Source: Pseudomonadota bacterium
GTDB taxonomy: Bacteria > Pseudomonadota > Alphaproteobacteria > Rhizobiales > Beijerinckiaceae
Reading direction: 5' to 3'
Assembly (NCBI GenBank): GCA_028876585.1
Contig: JAGWRL010000215.1
Span: 1 to 19,709, forward strand
Length of the DNA: 19,709 nt
The notes below the pieces were generated by a model that did not search any database, was not told the DNA's origin, and worked only from the letters and a program-made list of their open reading frames with translations. A program made the position numbers and the translations under genes. Below, one piece after another: positions 1-7,016 of this stretch; position 1 is the first letter of the stretch, and each line of letters starts with the position of its first letter.

Positions 1-366
1 GGACGCATGACCGACGCCGAAGGTGTCGTACTCGCTTTCGGCACGGCGAAGGAACGGCGCAAGGCCGCCCTTCTTCTTGATCGTCGTGATTGCATCGCGG
101 CGGCCGGTGAGGATCTTGTGCGGATAGGCCTGATGGCCGACGTCCCAGATCAGCCGGTCGCGAGGCGTGTCGAACACATAATGCAGCGCCACCGTCAGCT
201 CGACGACGCCGAGGCCGGCGCCGAGATGGCCGCCGGTGACCGACACCGCGCTGATCGTCTCGGCGCGCAACTCGTCGGCGAGCTGGCGCAGATCGCCCGG
301 ATTGAGACGGCGAAGGTCTTCTGGCGTCTCGACGCGGTCGAGCAGGGGAGTCGAAGGTCTAGTCAA
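1..366 (-). CDS. dxs: 1-deoxy-D-xylulose-5-phosphate synthase, N-terminal part (runs off left edge)
   Basis: Dxs is the thiamine-diphosphate enzyme that condenses pyruvate with glyceraldehyde 3-phosphate, the first step of the MEP isoprenoid pathway, in the cytosol. The 122 visible residues match the family N-terminus: [16 protein letters not shown] at the start, [20 protein letters not shown] (about residues 43-62, with His47 in the GGH motif), [16 protein letters not shown] (74-89) and FGVGHAS at the window edge. The reading frame reaches base 1 exactly on a codon boundary. I chose TTG at 366 as start. The in-frame stop upstream is at 418-420, and neither ATG nor GTG lies between it and the conserved region, so TTG is the only conventional choice. 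The Shine-Dalgarno is weak (GGGA about 10 bases upstream). It lies 92 bp downstream of the hydroxylase gene on the same strand and could be co-transcribed. Identity is very sure; the start is fairly sure. Confidence 0.96.
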   Translation of the reverse strand, partial: MTRPSTPLLDRVETPEDLRRLNPGDLRQLADELRAETISAVSVTGGHLGAGLGVVELTVALHYVFDTPRDRLIWDVGHQAYPHKILTGRRDAITTIKKKGGLAPFLRRAESEYDTFGVGHAS

Positions 367-458
367 AGATAAATCCCAGCTTTTTTTGGGTTTTGTTGGC
401 GCGGTGATATCCCCCGCCTACCGCGATTTTGTCGCAGGGGCAATTGTCGCATGGTCAC

Positions 459-1010
459 TTAAACGCCCGCCAATCGGCCGCGCCGCCGCCCGTCGGTGCC
501 GAAAACCCGGTCCCAAACCCCTGTCACAATGCCGAAATTCACATCGTCGTGATAGTGATGCGACAGATGGCGCAGCCGGGCGCGGTACAACCAATGGCCG
601 GGTTCAATGCGCCAATGATGCGTCGCATGGTGAACCACCATATAGGCGGCGTAGCCGATCAGGCAGCCGGAGGCGAAGCCGTCGGCGAACACCGGCGCGA
701 AGAAGCAGAACGGCGCGTAACCCAGCGCGATGACGATGCCGCAGGAGAGGAACGAAGGTATGCCGATCAAGGCCTTAGGGGCCTCGTGATGGCGATTGTG
801 CAAGTCCATCAATAGCGGCGCGTGATGATAGAGCACGCGGTGGATCCAATATTCCGCCAGCGTCCAGACGATCAGCCCGGCGACGAAACTGACGAGGAAC
901 TCCGGCGCCGCCGCCAGCCCCAGGGGAAAGAACGCGAGATAGAAAAACACCGCCAGGGCGACCGGAATGGCGATGTAGTCCCCGAAATACAAGAACCTAT
1001 TGATCGGCAT
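459..1010 (-). CDS. Fatty acid hydroxylase / sterol desaturase superfamily membrane protein
   Basis: A 183-residue integral membrane di-iron oxygenase of the fatty-acid-hydroxylase superfamily. The family hydroxylates or desaturates lipids such as sterols, carotenoids or fatty acids at the inner membrane. The eight-or-more-histidine signature is complete: HRVLYHH (57-63), HNRHHE (71-76), HHATHH (127-132) and HLSHHYHDD (148-156). Hydrophobic stretches lie around 12-34, 38-54, 84-106 and 112-126. The start is well supported, with AGGAGG 6-7 bases before the ATG. The protein is short, as for CrtZ-type carotenoid hydroxylases and several uncharacterised bacterial members, so the substrate cannot be read from sequence. 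The next gene downstream is dxs (92 bp away) and the gene upstream is the ArgE-type deacylase (72 bp). The dxs neighbour makes an isoprenoid-derived substrate (carotenoid or hopanoid) thinkable, but that is inference only. Confidence 0.87.
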   Translation of the reverse strand: MPINRFLYFGDYIAIPVALAVFFYLAFFPLGLAAAPEFLVSFVAGLIVWTLAEYWIHRVLYHHAPLLMDLHNRHHEAPKALIGIPSFLSCGIVIALGYAPFCFFAPVFADGFASGCLIGYAAYMVVHHATHHWRIEPGHWLYRARLRHLSHHYHDDVNFGIVTGVWDRVFGTDGRRRGRLAGV

Positions 1011-1082
1011 GGCCAGCCTCCTGCGCGCGCTTCCCTCGCCCCTAAAGCCAGCCCATCACGCGTATATGACGCTTGCGGCGCG

Positions 1083-2243
1083 CTAAAGCTCTCGGGCCAG
1101 ATCGATTAGAAAAGTCACGCAGCGGCCAAGTTGTTCCATTGCGACATATTCATCGGGCTTGTGCGCCTGCTCGATCGACCCCGGCCCGCAGACGATGGTG
1201 GAGACGCCGGCGCGCTGGAAATGCCCGGCCTCGGTCGCATAGGACACCGCGATCGTCGCATTGGCGCGCGCCAGCCGCAGCGCCAGCGTCGCGGCGGACG
1301 AGCCGGGCTCGCGCGCCAGACCCGGCACGTCGACGTCCATCACCGTCTCGATGGTCGGCTCGGGGCGATGCCGGCGCAGGCGCGGCAGCGCGGTCTGGTC
1401 GATGAAGCGCTGCACGCGCGCCAAAGCCTGCGCCGCCGTCATCTCGGGCAGGCCGCGGAATTCCCAGCCGAAGGCGCATTCGCGGGCGAGGATGTTGCGC
1501 GCCGAGCCGCCCGCGATCGTGCCGACATGGTAGGTGGAGAACGGCGGATCGAAGCGCGGATCGGCGCCGGGCTCGCCCTCCAGTTCGCGCGCCAGCCGGT
1601 CGATCTCGGCCACGATCTCGCAGGCCGCCGAAATCGCGTTGGCGCCGAGCGAGGGCTGCGCGGAATGCGCCTCGACGCCGCGCACCAGCGTGCGGAAGGT
1701 GGCCACGCCCTTGTGCGCGTCGGCGACCTGCATCAGCGTCGGCTCGCCGACGATCACGGCGGCGGGGCGCGGCAGATCGACGCCGAACCGCTGGATGAAA
1801 TCGAGCGAGCCGAGGCAGGTCGTCTCCTCGTCGTAGCTCAACAGCAGGTGGATCGGCCTCGCCAGCCCGGCGGCGAGGAAATCGGGGACGCAGGCGAGCG
1901 CGCAGGCGGCGAACCCCTTCATGTCGCAGGCGCCGCGGCCATAAAGCCGGCCCTCCGCCGCGCGCAGCGCGAACGGATCGCTGGTCCACGGCTGACCTTC
2001 GACCGGCACCACATCGGTATGGGCGGAGAGCAGCACGCCGCCATCGACGCGGGGGCCGAAGGTGGCGAGCAGCGCCGCCTTGTCGCCCTCCCGGTTGGGC
2101 GCGATCATTGGCTCGACGCCGAGCGCGCGCAGATAATCCGCGACATAGGCGATCAGGTCGAGATTGGAGCGGTCGCTGACTGTGGGGAAAGCGACGAGCG
2201 CGGCCAGCAGCTGTTGGGCGCGGGTCAGCGAATCCGGCATCAT
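1083..2243 (-). CDS. argE: Acetylornithine deacetylase (M20 metallopeptidase family)
   Basis: A 386-residue zinc-dependent M20 deacylase that best fits ArgE, which hydrolyses N2-acetylornithine to ornithine and acetate in arginine synthesis in the cytosol. Motifs seen: SAHTDVVPV (metal ligand His75, Asp77), GRGACDMKGF (bridging Asp107), SYDEETTCLGS (catalytic and metal Glu139/Glu140), GEPT (Glu167), the dimer-lid motif EAHSAQP around His193, and CGPGSIEQAHKPDEY with the last ligand His361. Length is normal for ArgE. Two adjacent ATG codons (2243 and 2240) could start it, and neither has a strong ribosome site. It lies 44 bp downstream of an MFS transporter gene on the same strand, so co-transcription is likely. 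Related M20 deacylases with other acyl substrates share all these residues, so the exact substrate is probable rather than certain. Most alphaproteobacteria also carry ArgJ, so ArgE-type proteins here may serve catabolism. Confidence 0.88.
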   Translation of the reverse strand: MMPDSLTRAQQLLAALVAFPTVSDRSNLDLIAYVADYLRALGVEPMIAPNREGDKAALLATFGPRVDGGVLLSAHTDVVPVEGQPWTSDPFALRAAEGRLYGRGACDMKGFAACALACVPDFLAAGLARPIHLLLSYDEETTCLGSLDFIQRFGVDLPRPAAVIVGEPTLMQVADAHKGVATFRTLVRGVEAHSAQPSLGANAISAACEIVAEIDRLARELEGEPGADPRFDPPFSTYHVGTIAGGSARNILARECAFGWEFRGLPEMTAAQALARVQRFIDQTALPRLRRHRPEPTIETVMDVDVPGLAREPGSSAATLALRLARANATIAVSYATEAGHFQRAGVSTIVCGPGSIEQAHKPDEYVAMEQLGRCVTFLIDLAREL

Positions 2244-2287
2244 CGCGCCATTCTAGACCGCCGCGCCGACAAGTCGAGCGCGACGCC

Positions 2288-3517
2288 TCATGACGTCGCT
2301 GCGCGCGGGCGCGAGGCGGCGGCGACGGCAAGCGCGGCGGCCGCCAGCGCCAGCGGCGCGAACGACACCCACAGCACCACGCTCCATCCCTGTGTCGCCA
2401 ACAGCTCGCCGGCGGAAAAGGAGCCGACCGCCATCATCCCGAACACGAGGAAATCGTTGAGCGACTGCACCCGCGTGCGCTCCTCGGGCCGGTGGCTCTC
2501 CAGCACCAGCGCGGAGGCGCCCAGAAAGCCGAAATTCCAGCCGATCCCGAGCAGGATCAGCGCGAGCCAGAAATGCCCGACGTCGAGGCCGAGCAGCGCT
2601 GTCGCGGCGGCGGCCGCGATCAGCGCCAGGCCCGCCGCCACGATGCGCAGCGCGCCGAACCGCGCCAGCAGCCAGCCGGTGAAAAAGCTCGGCGCGTACA
2701 TCGCGATGACATGCCATTGCAGGCCGAGATTGGCGGCTTCCTGCGACAGGCCGCACAGCCGCATCGCCAAGGGCGCGGCGGTCATGATGAAGTTCATCAG
2801 CACGTAGGACACGACGCCGCAGATCACCGCCATGACGAAGCGGGGCTGGCGCGCGATCAGCCCGAGCGGACGGCCGCCGGCGATCTCGGCTTCCGTCGGC
2901 GGCGGCAGCCGGACCCCCGCCAGCACGAAGGCCGACAGAACGGCGACGCCCGCCTGCGCCAGATAGGTCGCCGCGAACAGATAAGGCGACCAGAGGGACA
3001 TGGTGTAGGTGACGAGCTGCGGGCCGATGACGCCGGCGAACACGCCGCCCGCCAGCACCGAGGACATGGCGCGCGCATAGCGCGGCGGCGCCACGCAATC
3101 GGCGGCGGCGAAGCGATAGGAGAAGCCGACGGCGGCGTAAGCGCCGGCGAACGGCGTCGCGGCGCAGAACAGCCAGAACGAACCGATGACGAGCGCCACG
3201 GCCGCCATGAGGCCGGTGACGACGCCGCATCCCGTGCCGACGAAAAAGGCGGCGCGGCGGCCATGCCGGCGGGCGATCGCCCCGGCCGGCAGCGTGCTGG
3301 CCGCCATCCCGACCACCAGAACGGAGATCGGCAGCGTCGCCAGCGCCGGATCGGGCGCGAGCGTGTGGCCGATGATGGCGCCGGTGGCGTAAACGACCGC
3401 GGTGTTCGCCCCCGCGAGCGCCTGCGCCAGCGACAGCCGCACGATATTGTTGACTTCGTGGGGATAACGGATCGCCGGCGCCATCGAAGGCGCGGCGGCG
3501 AATTCGGCTTGCGACAT
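2288..3517 (-). CDS. MFS transporter, 12-helix, substrate unknown
   Basis: A 409-residue inner-membrane secondary transporter of the major facilitator superfamily. The sequence is a string of hydrophobic helices in two halves, with a charged central loop around residues 203-226. A motif-A-like loop between helices 2 and 3 reads GAIARRHGRRAAFFVG (79-94). I set the start at the ATG at 3517 because GAGGGGGG precedes it by 3-4 bases and the residues upstream in the open frame (basic, Arg-rich) look non-coding. The stop TGA is at 2288-2290. It lies 77 bp after the ABM-domain gene and 44 bp before argE on the same strand, so these are probably one transcription unit. Residue features do not point to a drug or sugar subfamily, so I give no substrate. 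Confidence 0.85.
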   Translation of the reverse strand: MSQAEFAAAPSMAPAIRYPHEVNNIVRLSLAQALAGANTAVVYATGAIIGHTLAPDPALATLPISVLVVGMAASTLPAGAIARRHGRRAAFFVGTGCGVVTGLMAAVALVIGSFWLFCAATPFAGAYAAVGFSYRFAAADCVAPPRYARAMSSVLAGGVFAGVIGPQLVTYTMSLWSPYLFAATYLAQAGVAVLSAFVLAGVRLPPPTEAEIAGGRPLGLIARQPRFVMAVICGVVSYVLMNFIMTAAPLAMRLCGLSQEAANLGLQWHVIAMYAPSFFTGWLLARFGALRIVAAGLALIAAAAATALLGLDVGHFWLALILLGIGWNFGFLGASALVLESHRPEERTRVQSLNDFLVFGMMAVGSFSAGELLATQGWSVVLWVSFAPLALAAAALAVAAASRPRAATS

Positions 3518-3594
3518 GAGCCCCCCTCGGCGCGCCCGCGACGCCCGGCGCTTCATACCGCACCGGCCGCCCGCCGCAACAGCGCGCGCCGGCT

Positions 3595-3894
3595 TCAGCC
3601 GGTTTTGGTCGAGGTCCGTCGCACGTCGCACACCTGCACCTTGAATTCGCTGTAGAAGCGTTCACGGCCAAGCTGCATCGCCGCCAGATGTTCGGGGTGG
3701 GTCGCCCAGGCGCGCTGGCCCTCCTCGGTGGCGAATTCGACGATGGTGACGCGCTCGCCGTCCTCGGCGGTGAAACGCTTCTGGCTGACATAGCCGGGCA
3801 TCGTCTGCGACAATTCGACCATGCGGGTCACCAACGCCGCATATTCCTCCTGCGCTTCGGGTTTGAGACGACTGCGGAATACGGTGACGATCAT
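3595..3894 (-). CDS. Antibiotic biosynthesis monooxygenase (ABM) domain protein
   Basis: A 99-residue single-domain protein of the ABM (dimeric alpha-beta barrel) family. Members include cofactor-free quinone monooxygenases (YgiN/ActVA-Orf6 type), haem-degrading enzymes and many of unknown role. The pattern seen is typical: MIVTVFRSRLKPEAQEEYAAL at the start, MPGYVSQKRF (32-41), a strand TIVEFATEEGQRAWATHPEHL (50-70) with His66 and His69, and a terminal strand FKVQVCDV. I chose the ATG at 3894 because the family begins right at this strand; the open frame continues upstream without family-like sequence. It is probably the first gene of the minus-strand series that continues with the MFS transporter. 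The substrate cannot be told. Confidence 0.8.
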   Translation of the reverse strand: MIVTVFRSRLKPEAQEEYAALVTRMVELSQTMPGYVSQKRFTAEDGERVTIVEFATEEGQRAWATHPEHLAAMQLGRERFYSEFKVQVCDVRRTSTKTG

Positions 3895-4000
3895 GGGCGG
3901 CCCCGACGCGGCTGTTAAGACGCGACATAACATAGCGGACGCGCGCGGCGGGAGGCGATAATGTTGCGCGGGGGCCAACGTCCCGAATCAGGAGGCTATC

Positions 4001-4693
4001 GTGGCGGTGTCGCAGAGTCAGCGGTTGCGCAAGGCGGCGGCCAAGGCGGCCAAGCGCAAGGTGGTCGTGGCGGAGAAGCTGGCCCGCGATCGTCGCGAAC
4101 TGTCGATCTCCAAACCGCGCCACATCGATTTCGCCGCCTGTCCGATCGTCGCCTGCCTGGTGACGGAGAATTTCGAGAGCGTCGGCATTTCGACGCTGAC
4201 CGTCATGCGCAAGCTCTCGCTCGGCCGCTACGGGATTGCCGTGTTCCTGCTCGATTTCTGGTGTCTGGGCGTGAAGGACGCGTTCTTTCGCGTCGCCGAG
4301 GCCGACGAATATGAACTTTACATAGAAGAACTCGAGGCCGGCGGCGGCGCGGAGCCGATCGAGCCGGCGCGGGCGCGCCGGTTGGTGCGCGAGGCGGTCG
4401 CCTATGGCGCGTCCAATGGCTTTTCCCCGCCGGCGGAATTCGCCGAGGTCGAGCGGATTTTCGGCGACATCGAGGCCGCCGAGGCGACCTTCGCGTTCAG
4501 CGACAACGGCCGGCCGCACTTTGTCGTAGGGCAGCACGATTCGCGGGCGCGCTGCGAGCACATCTGCGCGGTTCTGGAGCAGCGCTTTGGTCGCGACGGC
4601 TACGACGTCACCTATCCGCTGGAAGACGACGACGAGGACGACGGGATGGCGCCGGACCAACAAGAGCGCATCGAGGGTCCGCCGCGGCGCTGA
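4001..4693 (+). CDS. Uncharacterised conserved-type protein with basic head and acidic tail
   Basis: I do not recognise a named function for this 230-residue protein. The GTG start at 4001 is supported by GGAGG at 3991-3995, five bases upstream. An N-terminal tail rich in Lys/Arg/Ala (residues 8-33) is probably helical. A compact central segment has ACLVTENFESVGISTLTVMRK (51-71) and the block YGIAVFLLDFWCLGVKDAFF (77-96). I believe the WCLGVKDA pattern recurs in a family of uncharacterised bacterial proteins, sometimes next to SEC-C zinc domains; no SEC-C motif is present here. The C-terminus is very acidic (EDDDEDD, 208-214). There is no signal peptide or membrane helix. It is transcribed divergently from the ABM-domain gene across a 106-bp gap and converges on the thioesterase gene. 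Coding reality is well supported by codon bias and the ribosome site; function is unknown. Confidence 0.8.
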   Translation: MAVSQSQRLRKAAAKAAKRKVVVAEKLARDRRELSISKPRHIDFAACPIVACLVTENFESVGISTLTVMRKLSLGRYGIAVFLLDFWCLGVKDAFFRVAEADEYELYIEELEAGGGAEPIEPARARRLVREAVAYGASNGFSPPAEFAEVERIFGDIEAAEATFAFSDNGRPHFVVGQHDSRARCEHICAVLEQRFGRDGYDVTYPLEDDDEDDGMAPDQQERIEGPPRR

Positions 4694-4716
4694 GACCTTC
4701 GGCGGAGCGAAGGCTC
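4694..4716. terminator. Hairpin between convergent genes, possible terminator
   Basis: Just after the stop of the 230-residue gene, CCTTCG (4696-4701) pairs with CGAAGG (4708-4713) around a 6-base loop. GAG (4692-4694) can extend the stem with CTC (4714-4716) across a one-base bulge. No T run follows on either strand, so intrinsic termination is doubtful. The position between two convergent genes is the main argument. Confidence 0.3.
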
Positions 4717-4826
4717 GGGCGCGTCGACCCCCTACAACAGCGCCGTCCAGACCTGCGCCGCCGCGATCAGACAGCGCTCCCTTGCGGACGATGCGTGCGG
4801 CGCACACAGCAACAAGAATAGCGCGG

Positions 4827-5300
4827 CTACGTTATCTCGAAAATGAGGCACGTCGTCGTGCCATGGGCGAGCAATCGACCCTTGCGGTCGGTGACGCGGC
4901 CCTCGGCCGCGCCTACACGACGGCCGCTGCTCAAGACCGCGCCCTCGGCCCTGATCCCGCCCGTTTCCGGGGTGATCGGCCGAACAAGCGAAATCTTGAA
5001 TTCGAGCGTCGTGCTGCCGAAGCCTTTCTCAAGCGTCGATTGAACGGCCAGCCCCATGCAGCTATCGAGAAGCGTCGCCGTCAGACCTCCATGCACCGTG
5101 CCCCATGGATTGAGGTGAGAGCCATTCGGGACGAGCGCGACGACGACCCGGCCCATTTCCGCCTCGACGATGTCATAGCCCAGGGTCTGCGCGATGGTGT
5201 TTAGCGGCAGCGTTCCGCTGGCCAGGCCCTGGACAAATTCCAGCCCGCTCATTTCCTTCAGCCGCTCGGGGCTCACCGTCCCATAGGTTTTGACGGTCAC
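4827..5300 (-). CDS. PaaI-family hotdog thioesterase
   Basis: A 157-residue cytosolic acyl-CoA thioesterase of the hotdog fold, PaaI/YdiI-like. The family hydrolyses phenylacetyl-, hydroxybenzoyl- or medium-chain acyl-CoAs. The core signature NPWGTVHGGLTATLLDSCMGLAVQS spans residues 64-88, with Asn64, the HGG turn (70-72) and Asp79 near the expected active site. Further strands follow at TLEFKISLVRPITPETG (98-114) and LLAHGTTTCLIFEI at the end. The GTG at 5300 is chosen because GGAGG lies five bases upstream and the family homology begins close by. An upstream open extension looks non-coding. The stop TAG is at 4827-4829. It stands alone, divergent from the MFS gene on the right, and there is no local pathway that identifies its acyl substrate. 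Confidence 0.86.
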   Translation of the reverse strand: MTVKTYGTVSPERLKEMSGLEFVQGLASGTLPLNTIAQTLGYDIVEAEMGRVVVALVPNGSHLNPWGTVHGGLTATLLDSCMGLAVQSTLEKGFGSTTLEFKISLVRPITPETGGIRAEGAVLSSGRRVGAAEGRVTDRKGRLLAHGTTTCLIFEIT

Positions 5301-5620
5301 GATCGCCTCCGTCGTTGCGCGCGCCTTCCGGCTGAGCGCGGATGCAGAGCGTAGCGGCGGCGGGACGACAAGGCGACCCGATTCCGACGGCCGGGCCTCT
5401 CTCGCCGCCTGACAGGCTGGCGACGATCTGGCGCGCAAAACCTCGCCGGCTCGACCCAAACCGAGATGCAGTTCATGCGAATTCCGGTCAACCGCCTCGA
5501 CGCCCGCTGGGCGCCGAGGGCTTCATCGCGAATCCGTACCATTCTTCCCGCCCCGCAGCCGCTTGACTCCACTGCGACGGGTAGCGCATGCGCGGGAGCA
5601 TGGAGTTTCGGGGAGCAAAC
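5301..5620. other. Divergent intergenic region without a convincing gene
   Basis: These 320 bases separate the thioesterase start (minus) from the MFS start (plus). Open frames here lack ribosome sites and natural composition, and I see no RNA gene. A TTGACT at 5563-5568 could be a -35 element for the MFS gene, but nothing resembling a -10 lies 16-18 bases downstream (GCATGC at 5586-5591). One GANTC site (GATTC near 5387) is present. No clear operator was found. Confidence 0.5.
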
Positions 5621-7012
5621 ATGAACACGGCCGCCGTCCATGCGCCGCCGACTGCGGGCGAAATCTCGGCGCGGATCGACCGGCTGCCGGCCACCGCCAG
5701 CGTCTGGCGCGCGATCCTGCTGCTCAGCGCCGGCATGTTCTTCGAACTCTACGATCTGTTGTTCTCCGGCTATATCGCGCCGAGCCTCGTCAAGTCGGGC
5801 GTGTTGACGCAGAACACGCCGGGCCTGTTCGGCACCACCGGGGTGGCGAGCTTCATCGCCGCATTGTTCACCGGCCTGTTCATCGGCACGCTCGCCTGCG
5901 GCTTCCTGGCCGACCGTTTTGGCCGGCGCGCGATCTTCACAGTGTCGCTGCTCTGGTACACCGTCGCCAATGTGATGGTGGCGATGCAGGAGGACGCGTT
6001 CGGCCTCAACCTGTGGCGGCTGATCTCCGGCATCGGCCTCGGGCTGGAGATGGTGACGATCGGCGCTTATCTGAGCGAGATGGCGCCCAAGCACCTCCGG
6101 GGCAAGGCGTTCGCCTGCTCGCAGGCGATCGGCTTCTGTTGCGTGCCGGTGATCTCGGCGCTCGCCTATTTCCTCGTGCCGCTGCGGCCGTTCGGGCTCG
6201 AGGGCTGGCGCTGGGTGGTGCTGGCGGGCGCGCTGGCGTCGATCGTCATCTGTTTCCTGCGCTTCGCTTTGCCGGAAAGCCCGCGCTGGCTCGCCCGGCG
6301 CGGCCGTCTCGCCGAGGCCGACGCGATCCTGTCGATGATCGAGCGCAAGGTGGCGGCGGAATACGGCCGCCCGCTGCCGCCGCCCGGCCCGCCCGAGCCG
6401 ATCTCGACCGCGCGGCGGTTCGTCGATCTGTGGTCGCCGCCGATCCGTTCGCGCGTGATCCTGCTCAGCGTGTTCAATGTGTTCCAGACCGTCGGCTTCT
6501 ACGGCTTCCAGAACTGGGTGCCGACGATGCTGGTGAGCCAGGGCGTCGAGATCACCAAGAGCCTGGGCTATACGACGCTGATCGCGCTGGCGGCGCCGGT
6601 CGGGCCGGTGATCGGCTTCTTCCTCGGCGAGAAAATCGAGCGCAAATGGGTGATCGTGCTGTGCGCCGGCTTGATCCTGGTCTGCGGCCTGGCGTTCGGC
6701 GCGACCCGCGACGGCGCCGTGATCGTCGCGATGGGGCTGATGTTGCAGGTCGCCGCCAACGGCATGTCCTATTCGTTCCACGCCTATCAGCAGGAGCTGT
6801 TCCCGACCGGGCTGCGCGCCCGCGCGGCGGGCTTCGTCTATTCGTGGAGCCGGCTGTCGGTGATCTTCAGCTCCTTCATCATCGCCGATCTGTTAAAAAC
6901 CTTCGGCGTGCCCGGCGTGTTCGTGTTCATCGCCGCGGCGATGGCGGTGGTGATGGCGACGGTCGGCCTGTTCGGGCCGCGCACCAGCGGTGTCGCGCTG
7001 GAGAAGATCTGA
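5621..7012 (+). CDS. MFS transporter of the sugar/metabolite:H+ symporter type
   Basis: A 463-residue inner-membrane transporter. Helix 1 carries FFELYDLLFSGYIAP (40-54, Asp45), as in metabolite:H+ symporters. Motif A is GFLADRFGRRAIFTVSL (94-110). The loop after helix 6 has LPESPRWLARRGRLAEA (217-233), a hallmark of the sugar-porter and MHS branches. The second half repeats the helix pattern and ends with GLFGPRTSGVALEKI. Such proteins import sugars, aromatic acids or small carboxylates with protons. I chose the ATG at 5621 because GGGGAG precedes it by about five bases; ATGs at 5588 and 5600 are in frame but have no better site. The RNA methyltransferase ATG follows four bases after its stop. 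The dehydrogenase two genes downstream acts on 2-hydroxyacids, so a hydroxy-acid substrate is possible, but that is inference. Confidence 0.87.
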   Translation: MNTAAVHAPPTAGEISARIDRLPATASVWRAILLLSAGMFFELYDLLFSGYIAPSLVKSGVLTQNTPGLFGTTGVASFIAALFTGLFIGTLACGFLADRFGRRAIFTVSLLWYTVANVMVAMQEDAFGLNLWRLISGIGLGLEMVTIGAYLSEMAPKHLRGKAFACSQAIGFCCVPVISALAYFLVPLRPFGLEGWRWVVLAGALASIVICFLRFALPESPRWLARRGRLAEADAILSMIERKVAAEYGRPLPPPGPPEPISTARRFVDLWSPPIRSRVILLSVFNVFQTVGFYGFQNWVPTMLVSQGVEITKSLGYTTLIALAAPVGPVIGFFLGEKIERKWVIVLCAGLILVCGLAFGATRDGAVIVAMGLMLQVAANGMSYSFHAYQQELFPTGLRARAAGFVYSWSRLSVIFSSFIIADLLKTFGVPGVFVFIAAAMAVVMATVGLFGPRTSGVALEKI

Positions 7013-7016
7013 CGCC

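Noticed and set aside
371..395. Possible terminator hairpin with a T run upstream of dxs
   Set aside because: Only three to four consecutive base pairs can form (CCCA/TGGG), and the T run is in the loop rather than after the stem.
1131..2807. A 558-codon plus-strand open frame across argE and the MFS gene
   Set aside because: It is antisense to two well-supported genes, with low-complexity Arg/Ala composition and no ribosome site.
5473..5488. GTTCATGCGAATTCC as a second SOS box
   Set aside because: The second half reads TTCC, not GTTC, at the N7 position.
5342..5566. A 74-codon plus-strand open frame in the 320-bp divergent gap
   Set aside because: No ribosome site, unnatural composition and no recognisable similarity.
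5563..5591. TTGACT as a promoter for the MFS gene at 5621
   Set aside because: No -10-like hexamer lies 16-18 bases downstream (GCATGC), so I did not list it as a promoter.
5297..6781. A 494-codon minus-strand open frame opposite the second MFS gene
   Set aside because: Antisense frame dominated by His, Arg, Gln and Asp; the MFS protein on the plus strand has clear motifs.
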